DNA of 64,000 nt, taken from positions 992,001-1,056,000 of the forward strand of contig JAZGUH010000084.1 of NCBI GenBank assembly GCA_037893225.1, in the 5' to 3' direction. The DNA is from Hippasteria phrygiana (Eukaryota; Echinodermata; Asteroidea; Valvatida; Goniasteridae). The translations under genes were made by a program, and so were the position numbers. Below the pieces are notes generated by a model. It made no database searches. It was not told the origin of the DNA and saw nothing but the letters and a program-made list of their open reading frames with translations. Below are positions 50,374-62,269 of the stretch, in pieces. Position 1 is the stretch's first letter. Every line of letters begins with the position of its first letter.

Positions 50374-52857
50374 TTTCTTCTTCTTCTTCTTCTTCTTCTT
50401 TTAGTTCTGACCAAAATCCCATAGACTTTGTACACGAATTTTGTGCGCGGCACTTTGGTCACTAAACAACATCAGATCTTAATCAGACTTAACACAAACA
50501 TAGACCCTAAGCTGAAATTGTATGCCGAAGAGTGACGTCATGATGACGTCATCACGTGATTTTTTATGAATTTTTGAATTTTCAAAATCGTTACATTCTT
50601 TTCAATATATCTAGCGAACGAAACAAGATTTTTTCAAAATTCTTTTTGTTATAGCTTTGGTATGTCTCAAAGATATGTCCTAAATGGGAAAAATTGTGTG
50701 ACGTCAAGATGACGTCATCAAAAATTTCCTTTTTTTTTAATGCATGTCAGGGTCGGTCCGATTATAAAAATGTATACATTGAATTTTTCTCTACCTAATT
50801 CCAAAATTTCATGATCGTGACTCACTCAAGTAAGAAATAACAGCCATTTCAAAATTTAGACCAAATTCAATATAACACAAAGGAATTCTGGGAAGGGCGG
50901 ATAACCATGGCTTAAATGTGCATGATGTTTATAAAAGGGTTGATTTCTAGTCTTTTTTCAAGTCGCTAGATAATTTGAATTTTTGAAATCGTAACATTCT
51001 TTTCAATATATCTAGCAAACAAAACAAGATATTTTCTAAATTCTTTTTGTTATAGCTTTGGTATGTCTCAAAGATATGTCCTAAAAGTGAAAAATTGTGT
51101 GACGTCAAGATGACGTCATCAAAAATTTCTTTTTTTGTTAACGCATGTCAGGGTCGGTCCGATTATAAAAATGTATACATTGAATTTTTCTCTACTTAAT
51201 TCCAAAATTTCATGATCGTGGCTCACTCAAGTAAGAAATAACAACCATTTCAAAATTTAGACCAAATTCAATACAAAACAAAGGAATTCTGGGAAGGGCG
51301 GATAACCATGGCTTAAATGTGCATGCTGTTTATAAAAAGGGTTGATTTCTAGTCTTTTTTCAAGTCGCTAGACAATTGCCGATAGTATATGTAAACGTTT
51401 TCTTTCTTACCGGCCAGTTTGGCTACTTTTAAACTTGGCAAACACTTGGACCAACTGCTCAGAATGTGTGCCGAACTTTTACGTCATGATGACGTCATCA
51501 CATGTCACGTGACGTCATCTTAAAGGAGCAGTTTTGGAAGTCATATATCTACAAAAGTACAAGTTCGATTAAGTTGAAAAGTAATATCTAGGTAGCCCAG
51601 TAGGTTTATAAATGAAGATTAATATGATGATGACATCATCACATGTCACGTGACGTCATCTTAAAGGTGCAGTTTTGGAAGTCGTATATTTACAAAAGTA
51701 CAAGTTCGATTAAGTTGAAATGTAATATCTAGATAAGTCTGCAGGTTTATAGATGAAAATTAACATGACATTATGATGACGTCATTATATGTCACGTGAC
51801 GTCATCTTAAAGGGGCAGTTTTCGAAGCCATATATCTACAGAAGTACAAGTCTGATTAAGTTGAAATGTGGTATCTAGTTAACATATATTAAGACCTCAT
51901 AGCATAGATGTCTGTAGAACAATGACGTCACGATGACGTCATCGGGGTCACGTGACGTCATCTTAAAGGTGCATTGTTGAAGGGCCCATATCTAGAGAAC
52001 CGTAGGTCCGATTGACTTCAAAGTTCCTACGTGGGTAGGCCGGCATGTGTTATAGATGAAAATTACGTGACGTCATGATGACGTCATCATACAATTTTAT
52101 AGTAATTTCAAAGTTTTTGAACCTTAAACAGAACATGCTAAATTCAAAATTCTTTTTGTAATAGCTTTGTTAGCTTCTATATTCTTTCACATTAGAGTAA
52201 AAAATGTGTGACTTCATTATGACGTCATCAAAAATGTGCTTTTTTTAAACACATATAAGGGTATGTCTGATCGTCATGAAAATTGGTGAGTAGGTAGACA
52301 GTGCCACTAGCATGTAAAATCCGAGGTGACGTCATAACATCATTGGTTAATTTTCTATGAATTTGTAAATGTTTCAAATTTCATTGTGCTATTTAAATTG
52401 TATACTGTCGTTGATCAGAATGACTTCAATCTTGACATAGGCCAAGACCACGTTGCAAATATTTGCTTTGACAAGTGCCGTCGTGATGACGTCATCATGG
52501 GTCACATGACATCATCTTAAAGGTGCATATGTTAAGGTCCTATATCTAGAAAACTGTACTTAATATTGCATCCATTCTTGGTATGCTGGTAGGCCAACTA
52601 GCATTACAGATGAAAATAGATGTGACGTCACGATGACATAATCATACAATTTTATAGCTTTGTTTAAATTTTCCAACTTTGAAGCCATATCTCTTCCACG
52701 GAACATGCAAATGTCGAAATTCTTTTTTTTTAAACGTTTGTTTGGTGACATATACTTAAATATAAATGTGAACAACGTATGCAAAATTCCAAGTGATGTT
52801 ATAAAAAAAACCGGAAAAGCCCTATGTTCTGTTCTTGTAACAGACATAGAAGTCTAG
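50374..52857 (+). mobile_element. H16: diverged HINE-like element
   Basis: At about 2.5 kb this starts with (CTT)8 at 50377-50400, then has two diverged 401-type units (50560-51365), diverged ~147-bp monomers (51480-51930) and single M1-M4-like monomers. Many CRE sites are mutated. It ends with CCGGAAAAGCCC and a long hairpin, CTATGT.CTGTT pairing with AACAGACATAG with one bulged T, then CTAG 52854-52857. H19 is its close relative. Confidence 0.58.
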
Positions 52858-52920
52858 TTTTTGGCTTTTCCGAAATCCTTCGGAAAAGGCTTTGTTTTTG
52901 TTCTGATTTTTTTTTTTTTT

Positions 52921-52968
52921 CTTCTTCTTCTTCTTCTTCTTCTTCTTCTTCTTCTTCTTCTTCTTCTT
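52921..52968 (+). repeat. (CTT)16 microsatellite
   Basis: This is the longest CTT run in the window. On the minus strand it reads as poly-glutamate and on the plus strand as poly-serine; both are artefacts. Confidence 0.92.
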
Positions 52969-52969
52969 T

Positions 52970-55540
52970 TAGTTCTGACCAAAATCCCATAGACTTTGTA
53001 CACGAATTTTGTCGGCGGCACTTTAGGTCTTAAAAAACGTCAGAACCTAACCAAACTTACATCAAACGTAGACCCTAAGCTGAAATTGTATGTCGTAGAG
53101 TGACGTCATGATGACGTCATCACGTGTCACGTGACGTCATCCTAAATGTGCGTTTTTCAAGGGCCCATATCTAGAGAACGGTATATCCAATTTCCTTCAA
53201 ACCTGGTATGTTTTTAGGCTAGCTCGTGTTATAGATGAAAATTGACGTGACGTCATGATGACGTCATCATGCGATTTTATAGTAATTTTTAAGTTTTTGA
53301 ACTTTAAAGTTTCTTAAAGCCATATCTCACCAACAGAACATGCTAAATTCAAAATTCTTTTTGTAATAGCTCTGTTAGCTCCTATATTCTTTCACATAAA
53401 TGTGAAAAATGTGTGACGTCATCATGACGTCATCAAAAATATGCTTTTTTGAAACACATATAAGGGTAGGGACGATCGTCATAAAAATTGGTGTGCAGGT
53501 AGATAATGCTACTAGGATGTTAAATCCGAGGTGACGTCATGATGACGTCATCGGCTGATTTTCTATGAATTTTTAGTTCTATCCCAAATCCCATAGACTT
53601 TGTACACGAATTTTGTACGGGACACTTTGGTCACTAAACAACATCAGATCTTAATCAAACTTAACACAAACAGGGACCCTAAGCTGAAAATGTATGCCAA
53701 AACGTGACGTCATGATGACGTCATCACGTGTCATGTGACGTCATCTTAAAGGTGCATTTTTCAAGGGCCCATATCTAGAGAACGGTAGGTCCGATTGCCT
53801 TCAAACCAGGTATGTTGGTATGGTAGATCGTGTTATAGATGAAAATTGAGGTGACGTCATGATGACGTCATCATACGATTTTACAGTAATATTAAAGTTT
53901 TTGAACTTCAAAGTTTCTTAAAGCCATATCTCATCAACAGAACATGCTAAATTCAAAATTCTTTTTGTAATAGCTCTGTTAGCTCCTATATTCTTTCACA
54001 TAAATGTGAAAAATGTGTGACGTCATCATGACGTCATCAAAAATATGCTTTTTTGAAACACATATAAGGGTAGGGACGATCGTCATAAAAATTGGTGTGC
54101 AGGTAGATAATGCTACTAGGATGTTAAATCCGAGGTGACGTCATGATGACGTCATCGGCTGATTTTCTATGAATTTTTAGTTCTATCCCAAATCCCATAG
54201 ACTTTGTACACGAATTTTGTACGGGACACTTTGGTCACTAAACAACATCAGATCTTAATCAAACTTAACACAAACAGGGACCCTAAGCTGAAAATGTATG
54301 CCAAAACGTGACGTCATGATGACGTCATCACGTGTCATGTGACGTCATCTTAAAGGTGCATTTTGGAAGGGCCCATATCTAGAGAACGGTAGGTCCGATT
54401 GCCTTCAAACCAGGTATGTTGGTATGGTAGATCGTGTTATAGATGAAAATTGAGGTGACGTCATGATGACGTCATCATACGATTTTACAGTGATATTAAA
54501 GTTTTTGAACTTCAAAGTTTCTTAAAGCCATATCTCATCAACAGAACATGCTAAATTCAAAAAAATTTTTGTAATAGCTTTGTTAGCTCCTATATTCTTT
54601 CACATAAATGTGAAAAATGTGTGACGTCATCATGACGTCATCAAAAATATGCTTTTTTGAAACACATATAAGGGTAGGGACGATCGTTATAAAAATTAGT
54701 GTGCAGGTAGATAGTGCTACTAGCATGTTAAATCCGAGGTGACGTCATGATGACGTCATCGGCTGATTTTCTATGATTATTTTAGTTCTATCCCAAATCC
54801 CATAGACTTTGTACACGAATTTTGTACGGGACACTTTGGTCACTAAGCAACATCAGATCTTAATCAGGCTTAACACAAACAGAGACCCTAAGCTGAAAAT
54901 GTATGCCGAAACGTGACGTCATGATGACGTCATCACGTGTCATGTGACGTAATCTTAAAGGTGCATTTTTCAAGGGCCCATATCTAGAGAACGGTACGTC
55001 CGATTGCCTTCAAACCAGGTATGTTGGTATGGTAGCTCGTGTTATAGATAAAAATTGAGGTGACGTCATGATGACGTCATCATACAGTTTTACAGTAATA
55101 TTAAAGTTTTTGAACTTCAAAGTTTCCTAAAGCCATATCTCATCAACAGAACACGCTAAATTCAAAATTCTTTTTGTAATAGCTTTGTTAGCTCGTATAT
55201 TCTTTCACATAAATGTGAAAAATGTGTGACGTCATCATGACGTCTTCAAAAATATGCTTTTTTGAAACACATATAAGGGTAGGGACGATCGTCATAAAAA
55301 TTAGTGTGCAGGTAGATAGTGATACTAGCATGTTAAATCCGAGGTGACGTCATGATGACGTCATCGGCTGATTTTCTATGATTATTTTAGTTCTATCCCA
55401 AATCCCATAGACTTGGTACACGAATTTTGTACGGGACACTTTGGTCACTAAACAACATCAGATCTTAATCAGGCTTAACACAAACAGAGACCCTAAGCTG
55501 AAAATGTATGCCGAAACGTGACGTCATGATGACGTCATCA
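52970..55540 (+). repeat. 602-bp higher-order repeats (H17)
   Basis: Unit starts are 52970, 53574, 54178, 54783 and 55388 with steps of about 604. These are the GTACGGGACACTTTGG subtype. The second and third units are nearly identical, so amplification is recent. Confidence 0.78.
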
Positions 55541-56785
55541 CGTGTCATGTAACATGAACTTAAAGGTCAAGTATGGAGTACGAAATGTGAATCATAAAAT
55601 AATCTCAGATCTTAAACATAGCAAAGACATAGACCTTCTGATAATTTATGTAAAAGAAAAAACTAAAACGGAAAAGCCATGCGTATGTTTACAACAGACG
55701 CAAAATTTTCGGCTTTTCCGCTACAGCAGCAAAGCCTTGGTTTTTGTTCTGTTCGCGCGATTGTGTAGTTTAGTACACTTTCGCCCAGGCATGAACACAA
55801 TCTACTTGAAAATTGTTCGTTTTGCCACATTCAGAACAAAGGGCCACGTCCAAGAACATCTCCAGGTTTTTTTTTGGAATGAAATCGTTAGCTCAGAGGT
55901 CAAAAACACATGATTGCACAATACCCAGCTTCACACGGATATATAACTGGTGGGAGAGTAGGAGCTGGTTCGAAATTGACCGAGCCAAAACATGACACAA
56001 CGGGTGGAAAATCATATTTTCCGCCTTAAAAAACCTTTCCAAATCACAAAAGCACGTGTCATTGGGATTCAGAGAAGTCTACTTTAGTCACAAAAAAGGC
56101 TTTTGGAATAATCAAATACTCCAGGAGCTAACATGAACACAATTAATACACAAATCCTAAACTACACAATACCCACTTTTTTGGTTTCTTCTTAAACACG
56201 AATTTTGTCTACGGCACTTTAGTCACTAAACAACATCAGATCTTATTCAAACTTAATACAAACATAGACCCTAATCTGAAATTGTGTGCCGAAAAGTGAC
56301 ATCATGATGACGTCATTATGTGTCACGTGATGTCATCTTAAAGGCGCATTTTTCAAGGCCCATATCAAGAGAACCGTAAGTCCAATTGCATTCAAACCTG
56401 GTATGTTGCTAGACAAGTACGTTATAAATAAAAATTGAGGTGACGTCATAATGACGTCATCATATGATTTTTATAGTAATTTCAAAGTTTTAACATTAAA
56501 GATTCTTAAAACCATATCTCATCAACAGAACATATGTTAAATTCAAAATTCTTTTTGTAATAGCTTTGTTAGCTCGTACATTCTTTTATATAAATGCGAA
56601 AAATTTCTGAGGTCATAATGACGTCATCAAAGGCATGATTTCTTGAAAGACATATAAGGGTAGACCATGTCTAATCGTCATGAAACTTGGTGGTTAGGTA
56701 GATTTGTCACTAGTTTACAAAATTCGAAATAACATCATAAAAACATATGGAAAAGCCCTATGTTCTTAAAAACATAGACCTCTAG

Positions 56786-59700
56786 TTTCTTCTTTTAGTT
56801 CTGACCAAAATCCCATAGACTTTGCACACGAATTTTGTCGGCGGCACTTTAGGTCCTAAAAAACCTCAGATCATAACCAAACTTACCTCAAACATAGACC
56901 CTATGCTGAAATTGCATGTCGAAGAGTGACGTCATGATGACGTCATCACGTGTCACGTGACGTCATCCTAAATGTGCGTTTTTCAAGGGCCCATATCCAG
57001 AGAACGGTATATCCAATTTCCTTCAAACCTGGTATGTTGGTAGGCTAGCTCGTGTTATAGATGAAAATTGACGTGACGTCATGATGACGTCATCATGCGA
57101 TTTTATAGTAATTTTTTAGTTTTTGAACTTTAAAGTTTCTTAAAGCCATATCTCACCAACAGAACATGCTAAATTCAAAATTCTTTTTGTAATAGCTCTG
57201 TTAGCTCCTATATTCTTTCACATAAATGTGAAAAATGTGTGACGTCATCATGACGTCATCAAAAATATGCTTTTTTGAAACACATATAAGGGTAGGGACG
57301 ATCGTCATAAAAATTAGTGTGCAGGTAGATAATGCTACTAGGATGTTAAATCCGAGGTGACGTCATGATGACGTCATCGGCTGATTTTCTATGAATTTTT
57401 AGTTCTATCCCAAATCCCATAGACTTTGTACACGAATTTTGTACGGGACACTTTGGTCACTAAACAACATCAGATCTTAATCAAACTTAACACAAACAGA
57501 GACCCTAAGCTGAAAATGTATGCCAAAACGTGACGTCATGATGACGTCATCACGTGTCATGTGACGTCATCTTAAAGGTGCATTTTGGAAGAGCCCATAT
57601 CTAGAGAACGGTACGTCCGATTGCCTTCAAACCAGGTATGTTGGTATGGTAGCTCGTGTTATAGATGAAAATTGAGGTGACATCATGATGACGTCATCAT
57701 ACGATTTTACAGTAATATTAAAGTTTTTGAACTTCAAAGTTTCCTAAAGCCATATCTCATCAACAGAACACGCTAAATTCAAAATTCTTTTTGTAATAGC
57801 TTTGTTAGCTCCTATATTCTTTCACATAAATGTGAAAAATGTGTGACGTCATCATGACGTCATCAAAAATATGCTTTTTTGAAACACATATAAGGGTAGG
57901 GACGATCGTCATAAAAATTAGTGTGCAGGTAGATAGTGATACTAGCATGTTAAATCCAAGGTGACGTCATGATGACGTCATCGGCTGATTTTCTATGATT
58001 ATTTTAGTTCTATCCCAAATCCCATAGACTTTGTACACGAATACTGTACAGGACACTTTGGTCACTAAACAACATCAGATCTTAATCAGGCTTAACACAA
58101 ACAGAGACCCTAAGCTGAAAATGTATGCCGAAACGTGACGTCATGATGACGTCATCACGTGTCATGTGACGTCATCTTAAAGGTGCATTTTTCAAGGGCC
58201 CATATCTAGAGAACGGTACGTCCGATTGCCTTCAAACCAGGTATGTTGGTATGGTAGCTCGTGTTATAGATACAAATTGAGGTGACGTCATGATGACGTC
58301 ATCATACGATTTTACAGTAATATTAAAGTTTTTGAACTTCAAAGTTTCCTAAAGCCATATCTCATCAACAGAACACGCTAAATTCAAAATTCTTTTTGTA
58401 ATAGCTTTGTTAGCTCCTATATTCTTTCACATAAATGTGAAAAATGTGTGACGTCATCATGACGTCATCAAAAATATGCTTTTTTGAAACACATATAAGG
58501 GTAGGGATGATCGTCATAAAAATTAGTGTGCAGGTAGATAGTGATACTAGCATGTTAAATCCGAGGTGACGTCATGATGACGTCATCGGCTGATTTTCTA
58601 TGATTATTTTAGTTCTATCCCAAATCCCATAGACTTTGTACACGAATTTTGTACGGGACACTTTGGTCACTAAACAACATCAGATCTTAATCAGGCTTAA
58701 CACAAACAGAGACCCTAAGCTGAAAATGTATGCCGAAACGTGACGTCATGATGACGTCATCTTAAAGGTGCATTTTGGAAGGGCCCATATCTAGAGAACG
58801 GTACGTCCGATTGCCTTCAAACCAGGTATGTTGGTATGGTAGCTCGTGTTATAGATGAAAATTGAGGCGACGTCATGATGACGTCATCATACGATTTTAC
58901 AGTAATATTAAAGTTTTTGAACTTCAAAGTTTCCTAAAGCCATATCTCATCAACAGAACACGCTAAATTCAAAATTCTTTTTGTAATAGCTTTGTTAGCT
59001 CCTATATTCTTTCACATAAATGTGAAAAATGTGTGACGTCATCATGACGTCATCAAAAATATGTTTTTTTTAAACACATATAAGGGTAGGTCCGATCGTC
59101 ATAAAAATTACTGTGCAGGTAGATAGTGCTACTAGCATGTAAAATCCGAGGTGACGTCATGATGACGTCATCGGCTGATTTTCTATGAATTTTCAGTTCT
59201 ATCCCAAATCCCATAGACTTTGTACACGAATTTTGTCGGCGGCACTTTAGGTCTTAAAAAACCTCAGATCTTAACCAAACTTACCTCAAACATAGACCCT
59301 AAGCTGAAATTGTATGTCGAAGAGTGACGTCATGATGACATCATCACGTGTCACGTGACGTCATCTTAAAGGTGCGTTTTTCAAGGGCCCATATCTAGAG
59401 AACGGTAGGTCCGATTGCCTTCAAACCTGGTATGTTGCTAGTGTATCTCGTGTTATAGATGAAAATTGAGGTGCCATCATGATAACGTCATCAACTGATT
59501 TTCTTGGAATTTTTAAATATTTAACATATTATTATATATTACTGTCATTGATCAGATTGACTCCAATCTCGACACAGGCCAACACCATGTATAAGTACTA
59601 TCCTTATAATGTCATCATAGGTCAAGTAATATAAACTTAAAGGTAAACTTTCAAGTAAGAAATCTAGATCATGAAATAATCTCAGATCTTAGAAAACTCA

Positions 59701-59794
59701 GCGAAAACAAAACCCTTAACAACTTTAATGCTGATTAAAAAAAAACCAGGAAAAGCCATGCGTCTGTTGACCTCAACAGACGCTTAACCTCTAG
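56786..59794 (+). mobile_element. H18: HINE-like element with perfect 11-bp 3' hairpin
   Basis: At about 3.0 kb this has 602-bp units starting at 56796, 57400, 58005, 58610 and 59193 (partial), then a short 3' module unlike the others. It ends with GGAAAAGCC and a perfect hairpin GCGTCTGTTGA/TCAACAGACGC (two-base loop), then TTAACCT and CTAG 59791-59794. This is the best-formed 3' terminus in the window. Confidence 0.65.
56796..59490 (+). repeat. 602-bp higher-order repeats (H18)
   Basis: There are four full units and one partial. The fourth boundary region at about 58741-58765 lacks the segment CACGTGTCATGTGACGTCAT between two CRE sites, so M1 has only the dyad. Confidence 0.75.
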
Positions 59795-61738
59795 TTTTTT
59801 TTTCTTCTTCTTCTTCTTCTTCTTCTTCTTCTTTTAGTTCTGACCAAAATCCCATAGACTTTGTACACGAATTTTGTGCGCGGCACTTTGGTCACTAAAC
59901 AACATCAGATCTTAATCAGACTTAACACAAACATAGACCCTAAGCTGAAATTGTATGCCGAAGAGTGACGTCATGATGACGTCATCACGTGATTTATTAT
60001 GAATTTTTGAATTTTTAAAATCGTTACATTCTTTTCAATATATCTAGCGAACGAAACAAGATTTTTTCAAAATTCTTTTTGTTATAGCTTTGGTATGTCT
60101 CAAAGATATGTCCTAAAAGGGAAAAATTGTGTGACGTCAAGATGACGTCATCAAAACTTGTTTTTTTTTTTTACGCATGTCAGGGTCGGTCCGATTATAA
60201 AAATGTATACATTGAATTTTTCTCTACCTAATTCCAAAATTTCATGATCGTGGCTCACTCAAGTAAGAAATAACAGCCATTTCAAAATTTAGACCAAATT
60301 CAATATAACACAAAGGAATTCTGGGAAGGGCGGATAACCATGGCTTAAATGTGCATGCTGTTTATAAAAAGGGTTGATTTCTAGTCTTTTTTCAAGTCGC
60401 TAGATAATTTGATTTTTTGAAATCGTAACATTCTTTTCAATATATCTAGCGAACAAAACAAGATATTTTCTAAATTCTTTTTGTTATGGCTATGGTATGT
60501 CTCAAAGATATGTCCTAAAAGGGAACAATTGTGTGACGTCAAGATGACGTGATCAAAAATGTTTTTTTTTTTTAACGCATGTCAGGGTCGGTCCCATTAT
60601 AAAAATGTATACATTGAATTTTTCTCTACCTAATTCCAAAATTTCATGATCGTGGCTCACTCAAGTAAGAAATAACAGCCATTTCAAAATTTAGACCAAA
60701 TTCAATATAACACAAAGGAATTCTGGGAAGGGCGGATAACCATGGCTTAAATGTGCATGCTGTTTATAAAAAGGGTTGATTTCTAGTCTTTTTTCAAGTC
60801 GCTAGACTATTGCCGATAGCATTTGTAAACGTTTTCTTTCTTACCGGCCAGTTTGGCTACTTTAAAAATTGGCAAACACTTAGACCAACTGCTCAGAATG
60901 TGTGCCGAATTTGTACGTCATGATGACGTCATCACATGTCACGTGACGTCATCTTAAAGGTGCAGTTTTGGAAGTCATATATCTACAAAAGTACAAGTTT
61001 GATTAAGTTGAAAGTAATATCTAGGTTAGGTAGCCCAGTAGGTTTATAAATGAAGATTAACATGATGATGACATCATCACATGTCACGTGACGTCATCTT
61101 AAAGGTGCAGTTTTGGAAGTCGTATATCTACAAAAGTACAAGTTCGATTACATTGAAATGTAATATCTAAATAAGTCTGCAGGTTTATAGATGAAAAGTA
61201 ACATGGCATTATGATGACGTCATTATATGTCACGTGACGTCATCTTAAAGGGGCAGTGTTCGAAGCCATATATCTACAGAAGTACAAGTCTGATTAAGTT
61301 GAAATGTGGTATCTAGTTAACATATATGAAGACCTCATAGCATAGATGTATGTAGAACAATGACGTCATGATGACGTCATCGGGGTCACGTGACGTCATC
61401 TTAAAGGTGCATATGTTAAGGTCCTATATCTAGAGAACTGTACTTAATATTGCATCCAATCTTGGTATGCTGGTAGGCCAACTCGCATTACAGATGAAAA
61501 TTGATGTGACGTCACGATGACATGATCATACAATTTTATAGCTTTGTTTAATTTTTCCAACTTTGAAGCCATATCTCTTCCACGGAACATGCAAATGTCA
61601 AAATTATTTTTTTAAATGTTTGTTTGGTCACATATACTTCAATATAAATGTGAACAACGTATGCAAAATTCCAAGTGATGTAATAAAAAAACCGGAAAAG
61701 CCCTATGTTCTGTTCTTGTAACAGACATAGAAGTCTAG
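59795..61738 (+). mobile_element. H19: last HINE-like element, right edge of the array
   Basis: At about 1.9 kb this has (CTT)10 at 59804-59833, two diverged 401-type units (59993-60795), ~147-bp monomers (60915-61360) and a short M1/M2-like tail. It ends with CCGGAAAAGCCC, a CTATGT.CTGTT/AACAGACATAG hairpin and CTAG 61735-61738. The next base begins non-repetitive DNA (TTTTATGTGTG), so 61738/61739 is a true element/host boundary with T on the host side. Confidence 0.65.
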
Positions 61739-62196
61739 TTTTATGTGTGATTGTCTCGTCGATATGGAAAGGGAGATTAGAAACGTGTGACAATAGGGGT
61801 CAAAAATCACATCCTACTCTTTTAAAAATGACATTTAATGCCTTCAAACTATTGTCCCACCTTTACAGAGTATCGGTACATTGTGACTTGTGGGTTTAAC
61901 AGCTTAAACCTCAGTGTGATTCTCGGCTCTGTGAATTTTGGATCCTCTTTGTTAAAATCACATCTGCCTAATTCCGTTTTCTAAATTTATTTTGAATGCA
62001 AAATCACATCCAGGGGTTTCACAGTGTGATAACTAAAGATGTTTGTAAGATTATTCTAAAATTTTGTTCCAAAGTTTGGGGCACCCGTTTCGGACGTTTA
62101 GGGCTACCCCCTCCGCCATCGTCGTATCGCCATAGTATATGAGTGCGGCATCCTATCTTATAGTATTTTTACATTTCCAAAAAGAAGAAAGAGAAC
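61739..62196. other. Unique flanking DNA, no gene seen
   Basis: The satellite and its CRE dyads stop abruptly. 'AAAATCACATC' recurs at about 61804, 61957 and 61999, perhaps by chance. No frame with recognisable protein content was found. A five-A run at 62179-62183 is the likely Pol III terminator (TTTTT on the minus strand) of the adjacent tRNA-like gene. Confidence 0.5.
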
Positions 62197-62269
62197 TGGC
62201 AGGAGCGGGATTCGAACCTGCGACCTCCGAAATACCGTACCGGCGCTCTACCAACTGAGCTATCTTGCC
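62197..62269 (-). tRNA. tRNA-like gene, probably degenerate (anticodon position reads GGT)
   Basis: The minus strand folds as a 73-base tRNA: acceptor GGCAAGA/TCCTGCC, D arm GCTC..GAGC, anticodon arm CCGGT/TTCGG, variable loop AGGTC, T arm GCAGG/CCCGC and discriminator A. Box A (TAGCTCAGTTGG) and box B (GGTTCGAATCC) match Pol III consensus exactly, and a TTTTT terminator lies 14 bases downstream. Against function, the acceptor and T stems each have an A-C mismatch, the anticodon stem has T-T and G-T pairs, and position 33 is C instead of the near-universal T. The anticodon would be GGT (threonine), unusual for a eukaryote. It may be a pseudogene or the head of a tRNA-derived SINE. No intron is seen. 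Confidence 0.6.

Larger units (their letters stand above)
52858..56785 (+). mobile_element. H17: HINE-like element with (CTT)16
   Basis: At about 3.9 kb this has a 5' hairpin (CTTTTCCGAA/TTCGGAAAAG near 52865-52888), a T-run and (CTT)16 at 52921-52968. 602-bp units start at 52970, 53574, 54178, 54783 and 55388 (the last partial). The variant fused terminus is at 55670, followed by the H1-type 3' module. It ends with CTATGTT/AACATAG hairpin and CTAG 56782-56785. Confidence 0.62.

Noticed and set aside
1..61738. An autonomous Helitron with Rep/helicase
   Set aside because: No frame longer than about 130 codons exists in the array apart from the non-LTR reverse transcriptase, and no Rep HxH or helicase motifs were seen.
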